Shown piece after piece: positions 7,260 to 15,406 of a stretch of DNA of 58,105 nucleotides; within the stretch, counting starts at the first letter, position 1; every line of letters begins with the position of its first letter. Position numbers and translations under genes: made by a program. The stretch spans positions 1 through 58,105 of the forward strand of contig NZ_FQVL01000007.1 of NCBI RefSeq assembly GCF_900129355.1. Reading direction: 5' to 3'. The notes beneath the pieces were generated by a model. It searched no databases. It was given only the letters and a program-made list of their open reading frames with translations, and was not told where the DNA came from. Source of the DNA: Seinonella peptonophila. GTDB taxonomy: Bacteria > Bacillota > Bacilli > Thermoactinomycetales > Thermoactinomycetaceae.

Positions 7260-9098
7260 ATGCAAGTGGTCGGTGTCACTACACAACAAGAAGTACATAT
7301 CGTCTCAAGAGAACGTAAATTTCGTATCAATGAAATACTTGTAATTGAAGATGAAATTCTTGATGATCCAAAGGGTGAAGTGGTTGAAACAATGGCCTAC
7401 AATCGGTTGATTCCGATGGGATTTGATCGTTCCATTGTAGATGCGCAAGTGATCGATACATTAGAGAAAATGGGCTATGACATTGAAGCAGATGAAATCA
7501 ACATCGCGAAGGTTCGTCTGTTTGAAGAAGCACCATTTCCCATTAGTACGGGTTCAAGTGTTAGACTGCCTAACTTTGCGGAAGTGCGACATTTACTCGT
7601 GCAGACGACTCCTGAACAGGGCATGCTACTCGGCGAAATCAGAGGAACAGAGTCGCTTTACGACACACTAACATCTGATCTTCAGCAACAAGTGTTAATG
7701 ATGGAACAGGGAGAATATCGTCAACAAAGAGGCGTTCCTTTTCTCTTTGATATCAAAAAAATGCAGCAATATCCACATGTCGGTATTTTTGGTGGATCAG
7801 GTTCTGGTAAATCGTTTGGTTTACGGGTGATGCTGGAAGAGCTCATGAAATTACGTATTCCTACGATTGTCTTTGACCCCCATTTTGAAATGGATTTTCG
7901 TGATACAGTTCCGGAAAGTGAAAAGCAAGCAAGTAAGGTGAAGGATCGCTCGGTAGTCGTGCAAGTAGGTAGAGAAGTGGGTATTTCTTTTAGTGATCTT
8001 TCCACACGTGATGTGACAGATTTATTGGGAGCTGCTGGTCATCTAAGTGAGTCGATGGTAAATGTCATCCAAACATTGCATAAAAGAAGAGATTCCTATG
8101 CCTCGTTTAGTGATCGGATCAATAACTTAGTACAAGCATTAGAAGAAGGAAAAGCAGGACTAGAACGACAGCTCAGACAAGATGAACTCACACCGGTCGA
8201 AGTGAATCGAATTCAAGATTTATTAAAACTATTACAACAATATGGTACATTGCCAGCGGCCTCTGTTAAGGGGATTCATTGGCGTCTGAATCGTTTAGAA
8301 CAAGCAGGCTTGTTTCAGCAAGATATTCGCGAAATTGAGCGGGGATTGGAACAAGGAAAGTTAGTCGTTGTCCAAGGTAGTACTTGGGTCTTACAAGTTT
8401 TTACTACATATGTGATTGGTGCGCTATATCGAAAGCGGCGCGAATTTAAGGATGCACAAACCAATGGTGAAGAAGGAGAATTCTTTCCTCCATTTGTGAC
8501 TGTAACCGATGAAGCACACAATTTTGCGCCAAAGGGCTTTGATTCGCCTGCAAAATCGATCTTAAAAGAGATTGCACAAGAAGGTCGAAAATATGGGGTG
8601 TTCTTATTTCTGGCGACACAGCGTCCTACTCTCTTAGATGAAACCATAACAGCACAGCTCAATACGAAGTTTGTTTTTCGAACCGTCCGGGGAACCGATA
8701 TTGCTACACTTCGCGAAGAGACTGATCTCACGCAAGAAGAAGGAAAAAGACTTCCATATCTTCGCTCTGGTGATGCTTTTGTATCCTCTGCCATTATCGG
8801 GCGGACTGTCTTTATTCGCATTCGAGCAGCACATACACAGAGTCCACATATTTCTAATCCTTTTGATGAATTAATCCAAGCGACGCAACATCAGGATGAA
8901 AAAGTACTTCGATATTTAAAAAAACAATTTCCTATTTTTGAAACAGACTTTACACAGGTGATCGGAACACTTCAAAAGGAATTCTCTTTATCTTGGGATG
9001 TAAAAAGGCTAAAACAAGAGTTGGATCGATTAGCATCTGATGGTCAAATCAGAAAAAAAGAAACGCCTTTTGCAGTTCGTTATGACATGAATGAGTGA
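7260..9098 (+). CDS. herA: HerA-type hexameric DNA translocase
   Basis: An FtsK-HerA superfamily ATPase of 612 residues. It has an N-terminal HAS-barrel (about 1-110), Walker A GGSGSGKS at 178-185, Walker B VTVTDEAH at 413-420, and a downstream ATQRPTLLD sensor segment with FRTVRGTD, where the arginine finger is expected. In the known systems HerA binds NurA and drives DNA through the nuclease during end processing; that job is inferred here from the adjacent nurA. The C-terminal about 80 residues look like an added winged-helix-type tail. AAGGAGG precedes the ATG by 7 nt. Confidence 0.88.
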   Translation: MQVVGVTTQQEVHIVSRERKFRINEILVIEDEILDDPKGEVVETMAYNRLIPMGFDRSIVDAQVIDTLEKMGYDIEADEINIAKVRLFEEAPFPISTGSSVRLPNFAEVRHLLVQTTPEQGMLLGEIRGTESLYDTLTSDLQQQVLMMEQGEYRQQRGVPFLFDIKKMQQYPHVGIFGGSGSGKSFGLRVMLEELMKLRIPTIVFDPHFEMDFRDTVPESEKQASKVKDRSVVVQVGREVGISFSDLSTRDVTDLLGAAGHLSESMVNVIQTLHKRRDSYASFSDRINNLVQALEEGKAGLERQLRQDELTPVEVNRIQDLLKLLQQYGTLPAASVKGIHWRLNRLEQAGLFQQDIREIERGLEQGKLVVVQGSTWVLQVFTTYVIGALYRKRREFKDAQTNGEEGEFFPPFVTVTDEAHNFAPKGFDSPAKSILKEIAQEGRKYGVFLFLATQRPTLLDETITAQLNTKFVFRTVRGTDIATLREETDLTQEEGKRLPYLRSGDAFVSSAIIGRTVFIRIRAAHTQSPHISNPFDELIQATQHQDEKVLRYLKKQFPIFETDFTQVIGTLQKEFSLSWDVKRLKQELDRLASDGQIRKKETPFAVRYDMNE

Positions 9099-9115
9099 AA
9101 AGTGTTTGTGATTTT

Positions 9116-9145
9116 TTGTTTTTGCATTAAAATGGAGAATTATAT
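9116..9145 (+). promoter_or_regulatory. Possible promoter for the MurG-type gene
   Basis: TTGTTT and TTATAT are 18 bp apart, 23 bp before the start codon. The region is AT-rich, so the match is not very specific. Confidence 0.3.
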
Positions 9146-9167
9146 GTTTAAGTGAGGAAACTAACAG

Positions 9168-10235
9168 ATGATGAAAAAAGTTTTATTTACCGGTGGAGGA
9201 ACTGCCGGACATGTTACTGTAAACCTAGCGCTGATTCCAAAGTTTCAACGCGAGGGTTGGGAAACGCATTATATCGGTTCCAGACAAGGAATTGAACGCG
9301 AATTAGTAGAGAAATTAGATGATGTTCATTACCATTGGGTATCAACAGGGAAATTACGACGCTATCTTTCCTTAGAAAATTTAAAAGACCCTTTTAAAGT
9401 ATTAAAAGGAATCTGGGATGCCTATCGTGTAATTCGACGTCATAAACCAAATGTTATTTTTTCAAAGGGTGGCTTTGTAACAGTTCCAGTCGTGATCGGG
9501 GCATGGTTAAATCGTGTGCCTGTTCTGATTCACGAATCGGATTTAACACCCGGTTTAGCCAATCGATTAGCCGTTCCTTTTGCAAGTAAAGTATTTACAA
9601 CTTTCCCTGAAACAGCGAATTATGTCAAATCGAACAAAACCCAGTATCTTGGTGCGATTGTTCGTGATGAATTAAAGCGTGGCGATGCAGACCGTGGCAG
9701 ACAGTTTTGTCAGCTCACAGGAGATAAGCCTGTCCTATTGGTGATGGGCGGCAGCCTAGGTTCGCAGAAGTTAAACGAATTGATTCGTCATAATCTGCCT
9801 GCATTAACAGAGCGCTTTCAGGTGATTCATTTATGTGGAAAAAACCAACTAGCTCCAGATCTAGATGTGGAAGGATATCGACAGTATGAGTATGTAAATG
9901 AAGAATTGCCAGACCTACTTCATTTAGCTGATGTGATTGTCTCACGCGCTGGTTCAAACGCAATCTTTGAATTTCTTTCTCTGCGGAAACCGATGTTGTT
10001 AATTCCACTTTCACGGGCGGCAAGCCGCGGTGATCAAATCTTAAATGCAAAGTCGTTTCAAAAACAAGGTTTTGCAGATGTGATCGAGGAAGAAGAACTA
10101 ACAGAAGAGCGTTTTCTTGGGCAATTAAACCAGTTGTTTGAATCAAAGGAAATATACATAGAAAATATGAGTAAAATTGAAACTGATCAAGCATTAGAGC
10201 AAGTTTTTCAGTCAATAAAAGAACATGCAAAATAA
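9168..10235 (+). CDS. MurG-type UDP-GlcNAc:lipid glycosyltransferase (stand-alone paralogue)
   Basis: A 355-residue GT-B enzyme of the MurG family, which transfers GlcNAc onto lipid I at the inner membrane face. Motifs include LFTGGGTAGHVTVN near the N-terminus, FSKGGFVTVP, HESDLTPGLANR, VMGGSLGSQKLN and SRAGSNAIFEF in the UDP-GlcNAc site. Bacillales normally keep murG in the division/cell-wall cluster; a stand-alone copy as here is usually an additional paralogue, so I leave out a gene symbol. GAGGAAA lies 8 nt before the ATG. A strong bidirectional terminator follows, making it monocistronic. Confidence 0.85.
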   Translation: MMKKVLFTGGGTAGHVTVNLALIPKFQREGWETHYIGSRQGIERELVEKLDDVHYHWVSTGKLRRYLSLENLKDPFKVLKGIWDAYRVIRRHKPNVIFSKGGFVTVPVVIGAWLNRVPVLIHESDLTPGLANRLAVPFASKVFTTFPETANYVKSNKTQYLGAIVRDELKRGDADRGRQFCQLTGDKPVLLVMGGSLGSQKLNELIRHNLPALTERFQVIHLCGKNQLAPDLDVEGYRQYEYVNEELPDLLHLADVIVSRAGSNAIFEFLSLRKPMLLIPLSRAASRGDQILNAKSFQKQGFADVIEEEELTEERFLGQLNQLFESKEIYIENMSKIETDQALEQVFQSIKEHAK

Positions 10236-10243
10236 ATAATACT

Positions 10244-10285
10244 ACATTAAAAGAGCCTCTCCTATATGGAGGGCTCTTTTAATGT
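10244..10285. terminator. Bidirectional terminator
   Basis: A 14-bp perfect stem (ACATTAAAAGAGCC with its complement) plus inner CTCC/GGAG has T-rich arms on both strands. It serves the MurG-type gene from the left and the methyltransferase from the right. Confidence 0.9.
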
Positions 10286-10294
10286 ACGTTCAGG

Positions 10295-10972
10295 TTAATT
10301 CTGCTCAGTTCCTGTTTTTACTAGTAAAATTTCTATTCCAATTGATGTTTTTTCGATTTGATAAGAGGTAAAAGAGCTTTCATCGATCATCTTGATAAAA
10401 TCAGCTTTTGTATAAGCTCTGTTTAACAATTGGTAAAGAGCGAGCTTGGTAAACTGCCGATTGACGACACCTAAGTTTAGTTCTTGGTTAACATGTTGTT
10501 TGATTCCTGCTTTTGAAGCATCTTTTCGCAAATCGACGATCAAAGCTTTGCCGCCTGGCTTTAGAACGCGATACATCTCATTAATAGCGGCGACAGGATT
10601 AGAGAAATTTTTAAATGCGGACTGGCATGTGATAAAATCAAAAGTCTCCGTGTCTAACGGCATATCAGCGGCATCGCCGAGCAGAAAAGTCACTTCTACG
10701 TTTTCTTGTAAGGCATGCTTGCGGGCAAGATCGATAAAAGTTTTACTTATATCCAGTCCTGTCACCTGATACTCATGACTTAATTTGGCCAACTCAGTCG
10801 AAAGAAACCCTGGACCAGGAGCTACTTCTAAAATGGAAGCAGGTTCAGGAACCATCTCCCGAATGCGCTTCGCTTCTTTAACAAATTCATCCATACTTTT
10901 CTTCCGTGACTGAGCAAACCAAGTCGCAATGATCCCTTCCATACCGATCCCTTTATAGCCCTTATCTGACAA
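10295..10972 (-). CDS. Class I SAM-dependent methyltransferase
   Basis: A 225-residue Methyltransf_11/UbiE-like enzyme. Motif I is ILEVAPGPGFLS, followed by VTGLDIS (acidic loop), GDAADMPLD and the post-motif MYRVLKPGGKALIVDL. The substrate cannot be told from sequence; a small molecule or lipid is likely. The TTG at 10970-10972 lies 8 nt after GGAG, and that ribosome site overlaps the padR stop, so the gene is read with padR. In such pairs PadR usually controls its own operon, so the enzyme may respond to the same effector. Confidence 0.8.
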   Translation of the reverse strand: MSDKGYKGIGMEGIIATWFAQSRKKSMDEFVKEAKRIREMVPEPASILEVAPGPGFLSTELAKLSHEYQVTGLDISKTFIDLARKHALQENVEVTFLLGDAADMPLDTETFDFITCQSAFKNFSNPVAAINEMYRVLKPGGKALIVDLRKDASKAGIKQHVNQELNLGVVNRQFTKLALYQLLNRAYTKADFIKMIDESSFTSYQIEKTSIGIEILLVKTGTEQN

Positions 10973-10977
10973 TAGAA

Positions 10978-11598
10978 TCACTCCTCTTCTGCCGATGTGA
11001 ATTTTTGGGCTATCTTCTCCAGCCACTCACGATCCCACCATATCTGATGGCTCTGAATAGATTGAACGATATCCTTTAACCACATCAACTCTGCATGCTG
11101 TAAAACCTGTTGATATTCAATTTCCAACAGAAAGAGACGGGGTAGTCCATCAGCTATGGATTCTTTCGTGGATTTTCGTGAATTCTCTAGTTTCGTTTGT
11201 AAGATCGAGATTCTTTTTTGGAGTTCCTTAATCACTTCTTCTGGTGGTAACAACGCCAAAAAAGAGATCGCTGCTGGAAAATCAAAAAATTCATCTTTAG
11301 GGGTCGACAACATCTCGCGCAACCATTTATAGACAGTCTCTTTTCCTCGATCTGTAATGGTATAGATAGTAAAATCGGGTTTTCCGGGTTGTCGCTGTTT
11401 CTGCATCACTTGAATTGCTTCATCACGCAAGAGACGTTCGATTGTCTGATAGATACTTGTCCGATGATGGACATTGATAACGATATCTTTTCCTCTTTCT
11501 TTGATTAACTGTTGCATACGATATGGATGCATGGGTTCTCTGATCAATAAAGCTAAAATCGCTAAAGCAATCGGGGATCTTCTAATTGGCTTCTTCAT
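10978..11598 (-). CDS. PadR-family transcriptional regulator
   Basis: A 206-residue protein with the PadR winged helix in residues about 8-85 (ALAILALLIREPMHPYRMQQ, then a wing with FTIYTITDRGKE) and a long helical C-terminal dimerisation region (AphA-like, about 100-195). PadR proteins repress detoxification or transport genes until a ligand binds. It precedes the methyltransferase on the same strand. No ribosome site is seen before the ATG; a promoter and a perfect inverted repeat run up to the start codon, so the mRNA may be leaderless and autorepressed. Confidence 0.85.
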   Translation of the reverse strand: MKKPIRRSPIALAILALLIREPMHPYRMQQLIKERGKDIVINVHHRTSIYQTIERLLRDEAIQVMQKQRQPGKPDFTIYTITDRGKETVYKWLREMLSTPKDEFFDFPAAISFLALLPPEEVIKELQKRISILQTKLENSRKSTKESIADGLPRLFLLEIEYQQVLQHAELMWLKDIVQSIQSHQIWWDREWLEKIAQKFTSAEEE

Positions 11599-11635
11599 AG
11601 TAATAACATTACTATTAATAATATGACTAAGTCAA
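11598..11635 (-). promoter_or_regulatory. padR promoter with overlapping operator
   Basis: On the minus strand TTGACT (11630-11635) and AGTAAT (11608-11613) are 16 bp apart. A perfect inverted repeat TAGTAAT-AAC-ATTACTA at 11598-11614 covers the -10, the likely transcription start and the first base of the start codon. This layout suggests direct autorepression by PadR. Confidence 0.55.
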
Positions 11636-11684
11636 GTGAAACTATAAAATAGTTCTTGTAGTATTCTAAAGAAAACATGTTGCA

Positions 11685-11735
11685 TACATCTTCATAGTCT
11701 AAAACGGAGATGAAGTGTGAAATATTGACAGAACC
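11685..11735 (+). repeat. Repeat fragment shared with the pgk upstream region
   Basis: About 50 bp here resembles 43867-43916: both contain ACATCT, TAG(T/C)CT, then GAAG(T/C)GTGAAATATTGAC and GAACC, with few differences. The shared block ends in a -35 box (TTGACA here, TTGACG there). Related sequence also occurs inside the element at 43364-43647. Confidence 0.6.
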
Positions 11736-11753
11736 TTACCTTTTCTACACAAT
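11725..11753 (+). promoter_or_regulatory. Upstream promoter candidate for the FTR1 gene
   Basis: TTGACA and CACAAT are 17 bp apart. The -35 box belongs to the repeated block described at 11685-11735. A second, better promoter lies 57 bp downstream. Confidence 0.4.
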
Positions 11754-11781
11754 GACTCAACTTTTCTGTGGGGATTTTTTA

Positions 11782-11810
11782 TTGACCTGAAAAACATTTA
11801 AAAATATAAT
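11782..11810 (+). promoter_or_regulatory. FTR1 gene sigma-A promoter
   Basis: TTGACC and a perfect TATAAT are exactly 17 bp apart. The predicted start near 11817 is immediately before the Fur box, so bound Fur would block initiation. Confidence 0.8.
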
Positions 11811-11825
11811 ATGTTTGGTCGATAT

Positions 11826-11840
11826 TGATAACTATTATCA
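11826..11840 (+). promoter_or_regulatory. Fur box
   Basis: TGATAAC-T-ATTATCA matches the 7-1-7 Fur consensus (TGATAAT-N-ATTATCA) at all but one position. It lies just downstream of the promoter and before the FTR1 gene, which indicates iron-dependent repression. Confidence 0.85.
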
Positions 11841-11888
11841 TTTTCAATGGATCATAATGATTGTTTACTGTTAGGAGGTCAAGTATAC

Positions 11889-12836
11889 ATGTCAACATCG
11901 CTCCATTTTCAGGCGTTTTTCATAACATTTCGCGAGGTATTTGAAGCGATGTTAATTTTGGGTTTGATTACCTCCTATATCAAACGAGTCAACCAGGAAA
12001 AGTGGAATAAATGGGTTTGGACAGGGGCTGGAACAGCCGTAATTGCTAGCTTAATCGTTGCTCTACTCTTTCAGTTACTTCTCAATACGTATGCAACAAT
12101 GGGAAGCGAAATCTATTTAAAAATTAGTATTTTACTTATTTCCTGTATTCTGTTGACACAAATGGTATTTTGGATGGCAGATCAAAACCAGGATATAAAA
12201 GGTCAGATGGAGAAGCGTTTGGATGTGATATTAACGACGGGTAGCGCTATAGGAATGGTGATGCATGCCTTTCTTGTTGTATTGCGTGAAGGTGTGGAGA
12301 CGGTTTTCTTCTTTGCTGCTATTTCGCAAGGGCAGATTGACCGTGTTTTGACCAGTTGGGGTGCCTTGATTGGATTAATCGGTGGAATTGTCCTCGCCTT
12401 TTTATTCTTTCGTGGGATGGCGCGTTTTTCATTACGGACTTTTTTTCGGGTGACTGGGTCGGTTATTCTGCTGATTGCAGCAGGGTTCCTAGTGAATGCA
12501 CTTGGCATGCTGCAAGATCTAAAGCACCTTCCTTCTGCTATGCCGCATGTCTTTGATCTATCTTGGTTGATGCCAGAAAGTCCAATTGATGAAGCTCAGT
12601 ATATACGTGAACACGGAACCGCTCCCTTAATAAGTGGCAATGTTGGAATTTTCTTTTCTGCATTGCTAGGCTACACACATCAACCTTCGATTGAACAACT
12701 TTGTGCCTACCTCACTTACTTTGTGGTCGTGATTCTTTGGGTACGCTATCGCCATCAACGGAAACAAGGACAAGCAAAGCAACCAAGTCTAGATAGGAAA
12801 GAAGAAGATAAGACTTTTGATGTTAGCAGGCTGTAG
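11889..12836 (+). CDS. FTR1/EfeU-family ferric iron permease
   Basis: A polytopic membrane protein of 315 residues, about seven helices, carrying the two iron-binding motifs of the family: REVFE at 15-19 and REGVE at 133-137. It is expected to import iron across the cytoplasmic membrane. TAGGAGGT lies about 9 nt before the ATG at 11889. A Fur box and strong promoter precede it. The usual EfeO/EfeB partners are not next to it; instead a secreted single-pass protein follows. The stop codon lies within the end of a short interspersed repeat, so the C-terminus may have been altered by its insertion. Confidence 0.88.
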   Translation: MSTSLHFQAFFITFREVFEAMLILGLITSYIKRVNQEKWNKWVWTGAGTAVIASLIVALLFQLLLNTYATMGSEIYLKISILLISCILLTQMVFWMADQNQDIKGQMEKRLDVILTTGSAIGMVMHAFLVVLREGVETVFFFAAISQGQIDRVLTSWGALIGLIGGIVLAFLFFRGMARFSLRTFFRVTGSVILLIAAGFLVNALGMLQDLKHLPSAMPHVFDLSWLMPESPIDEAQYIREHGTAPLISGNVGIFFSALLGYTHQPSIEQLCAYLTYFVVVILWVRYRHQRKQGQAKQPSLDRKEEDKTFDVSRL

Positions 12837-12920
12837 AGAAACTCCAATGAGTGAGAGGGATGATCGGCGAGTCGTCGAGAACCACGATCGCGAGCAGATC
12901 GCATGACTTTGTCTACCAGG
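12833..12920 (-). repeat. Short derivative of the interspersed repeat family
   Basis: Read on the minus strand it begins like the full elements (TAGACAAAGTCATGCGATC), keeps the CGTGGTTCTCG block and ends like them (CACTCATTGGAGTTTCTCTA). The roughly 180-bp middle is missing. Compare 40300-40570. Confidence 0.55.
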
Positions 12921-12983
12921 TGAAAACATTTGATTTTGGAAAGTAGTGAGAAGAAAGTATTGAAGAGAGGGGGATTCTGCCTG

Positions 12984-13748
12984 ATGAAGAAAACGGTCTC
13001 GATTGGATTGATGATGCTCTTTTTTTGGAGTTGGTTTATTCCAAGTAGTTGGGGATATTCCTATGGTAAGCCAGACGAAGAACCGATCGCAGATACTTAT
13101 CAGAAAGCAGTAGGATTGCTAGGGCAGCAAAATCCTGATTTTGCGCAAGCTGAAAAAGAGTTGGCAACGGTTGAACAAGAGATGAGTCAGCATGCCGAGA
13201 TTGGGCCAGAGCTTCCAAAGGTAATCAAACAAGCGCTTGAGCAAAAAGATGCTGAAAAAGCTCTCGCCTATTGGCGTGAGGCATTGGTTCGGAATATTCA
13301 GCGGCGGTTGGATAATGTAGAAAAAGACTTTAAGAATTTCTCGAGTAATAAAATCTTATTGGCAAAGGCGAATCGAGCATTTGAAGTGCTAAGTGTTGAC
13401 TTAGAACAGCGAAATCCCAGCGAAATTCCCAAACTGAAAGAAAACTTCCAAAAAGCTCTTGATTCGCTTGGTAATCCGGGGTTATTTAATGTGGGAAAAA
13501 AAGAGGCGCATTTTGATCAATTTATGGCAGCAAAGAAGCATATTTTGATGGTATTACAAAAGGAGTATATTCCAAAAAACGAGAAAGTACAGAGTGGTGG
13601 AAAAGGTCATCTAAAGGAAAAAAAGCAAGCATCTGTGGCTGAGCAAAGCGAAACAAAATGGGGACAATGGCTGCCATTAGTCGTGATTGTACTCGTTTTA
13701 ATCGGTTCTATCCTACTCTTTCTATTATTGGGTCGAAATAAAAAATGA
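12984..13748 (+). CDS. Secreted, membrane-anchored helical protein of unknown function
   Basis: A 254-residue protein with an N-terminal signal peptide (MKKTVSIGLMMLFFWSWF, likely cleaved after about residue 24), a Lys/Glu-rich helical extracytoplasmic region of about 190 residues, and a C-terminal membrane helix (about 228-250) ending in a short basic tail. I do not recognise the family. Many Firmicute FTR1 permeases carry an extracellular helical domain of this kind, so it may be a detached partner of the permease upstream (inference). GAGGGGG precedes the ATG at 12984. Its stop overlaps the next start (ATGA), showing translational coupling to the GT-C gene. Confidence 0.7.
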   Translation: MKKTVSIGLMMLFFWSWFIPSSWGYSYGKPDEEPIADTYQKAVGLLGQQNPDFAQAEKELATVEQEMSQHAEIGPELPKVIKQALEQKDAEKALAYWREALVRNIQRRLDNVEKDFKNFSSNKILLAKANRAFEVLSVDLEQRNPSEIPKLKENFQKALDSLGNPGLFNVGKKEAHFDQFMAAKKHILMVLQKEYIPKNEKVQSGGKGHLKEKKQASVAEQSETKWGQWLPLVVIVLVLIGSILLFLLLGRNKK

Positions 13749-15316
13749 ACGGTGTAGAAAAGCGTAAAAGGCGCTGGCTTTATTTATGGATCGGATTAAT
13801 CGGTCTGATCATATATGGAGGTACGCGACTGCCCTTTTTAGGACATTTACCCGAAAGTTGGGATGCGGTTGATTTTGCACTGGCGCTTGATCGATTTGAT
13901 ATTCATGCCATGCAACCTCATTTCCCTGGCTATCCGCTGTTTATTTTTCCTGCGATGATGATCCACAGTTGGGTCACAAATCCATATTTATCACTTTCTA
14001 TCATTAGTTTTCTTGCCAATTTTGTGAGTCTGTTTCTTTTTTATTGTTTGGCTAAGAAATTCTTATCTCAAACCATGTCAATAGTGGCAACCGTTTGTTT
14101 TGCAGTTCATCCATTGGTTTGGATCACATCTCTTCAGCCGATGTCGGATAGCTTGGGTCTATGTATCCTTTTGGCATATCTCTATATATTAGGGCGTCAT
14201 TTTTTAGATACTCCTCGCAATGAAAAGCATGATGGCTATGCATTGATTGGAGCGGCTATTCTATATGTACTATTGTTAGGTGTACGCTTGTCCTATTTTC
14301 CAATAGGCGTAGTCTGGCTCTTTGCCCTTTGGCACTTTCTCCGGGAAGATGGGCATTGGGTATGGACATCATCACGTTGGCGGTTTCCATTGATGGCATT
14401 TATTCTTGGAAATATGACACTTTTTCTTTGGGTTTGGTTAGTCAGCTTTTCAGAGGGTGGCGTACTTGCTTATTTAAAACTAGGAAAAGCCTTTTTAAGT
14501 GGCCATTTTACGGATTGGGGAGGAACACTACTCACAGAGCATCAGTCATTGCTTAATCGGTTGCAACTTGCTTTTCATCAAATATGGACCAGCATTTTAA
14601 ATGGTGCGAATCCAGGAGAGCCTTTTATCAGTCAGTGGCTTGCCCTTTTGTTACTTTTAATGATCATTTGGGGAACAGTCGAACTCAAAATGAATCGAAA
14701 AGGAATCTTCCTCTATCTTAGCTGGGTTCCGATGATTGTATGGGTCTTTTATGGGCAAAATCTAGATAAACCCCGTCATCTTCTGCCTATAGTTCCCATT
14801 GTCATCCTGTATGTGTTAATTGGAATTCAATCTTACATGAAATATGGCAAATGGACAAGAAAAATGGGCTGGATTGTGATCATTCTAATCTTTCTCTGTC
14901 AAGGGCTATTCGGTAGCTACTTAGTCACACGTTACTTGTCACCTTCGCCTGTTATGGCATTGACACAGTATCTCCAACAGCATATGAATCCTGATCATGT
15001 GATTACTTTTACTTGGGAAGAGGAAAGAGTGATCCATGCTGTTGCTCCTGACTATCTGACACAACGGCTACGCAGTTGGTCCGTCTTTACGAATCGAATG
15101 CAAGGTCTGCCCTCTGGAACGACCGTTTTGCTTACTTCATCAGTGGTACATGGATTTGCAAACCAAGGGTACCATGTAGACCGATACTTAAAGTTATTGG
15201 GTAGCTGGCAGTCAAGTGAACGGATTTATACACCTTATCATCATTTAAAATTGTATCAGCTAGATGTTCAGCAGTTTAACAAGTCGCTTCAAAACGGCAA
15301 CCGTCACCTTCCATAA
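13745..15316 (+). CDS. GT-C fold membrane glycosyltransferase (DUF2723/PMT-like)
   Basis: A polytopic membrane protein of 523 residues, about 10-12 helices. The first outer loop has SWDAVDFALAL with acidic residues, then HFPGYPLF, the signature arrangement of the GT-C superfamily (protein mannosyltransferase and TMEM260-like proteins), which use lipid-linked sugars. A soluble C-terminal part follows from about residue 415. It is coupled to the preceding secreted protein by a 4-bp overlap. With the epimerase, phosphoesterase-like enzyme and GT2 downstream it may build or transfer a surface glycan; acceptor and sugar are unknown. Confidence 0.75.
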   Translation: MNGVEKRKRRWLYLWIGLIGLIIYGGTRLPFLGHLPESWDAVDFALALDRFDIHAMQPHFPGYPLFIFPAMMIHSWVTNPYLSLSIISFLANFVSLFLFYCLAKKFLSQTMSIVATVCFAVHPLVWITSLQPMSDSLGLCILLAYLYILGRHFLDTPRNEKHDGYALIGAAILYVLLLGVRLSYFPIGVVWLFALWHFLREDGHWVWTSSRWRFPLMAFILGNMTLFLWVWLVSFSEGGVLAYLKLGKAFLSGHFTDWGGTLLTEHQSLLNRLQLAFHQIWTSILNGANPGEPFISQWLALLLLLMIIWGTVELKMNRKGIFLYLSWVPMIVWVFYGQNLDKPRHLLPIVPIVILYVLIGIQSYMKYGKWTRKMGWIVIILIFLCQGLFGSYLVTRYLSPSPVMALTQYLQQHMNPDHVITFTWEEERVIHAVAPDYLTQRLRSWSVFTNRMQGLPSGTTVLLTSSVVHGFANQGYHVDRYLKLLGSWQSSERIYTPYHHLKLYQLDVQQFNKSLQNGNRHLP

Positions 15317-15406
15317 TGCGGGGTGTTCATAGCCAGGACTTGGATGAGAGTGTATAACTTTTTTACAAGTTGTCACGATTTTATTTAAATAAAAGGACGA
15401 ATATGG

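Noticed and set aside
8315-8821. Long minus-strand ORF inside herA
   Set aside because: A shadow of the herA coding frame; biased Ser/Arg composition and no motif.
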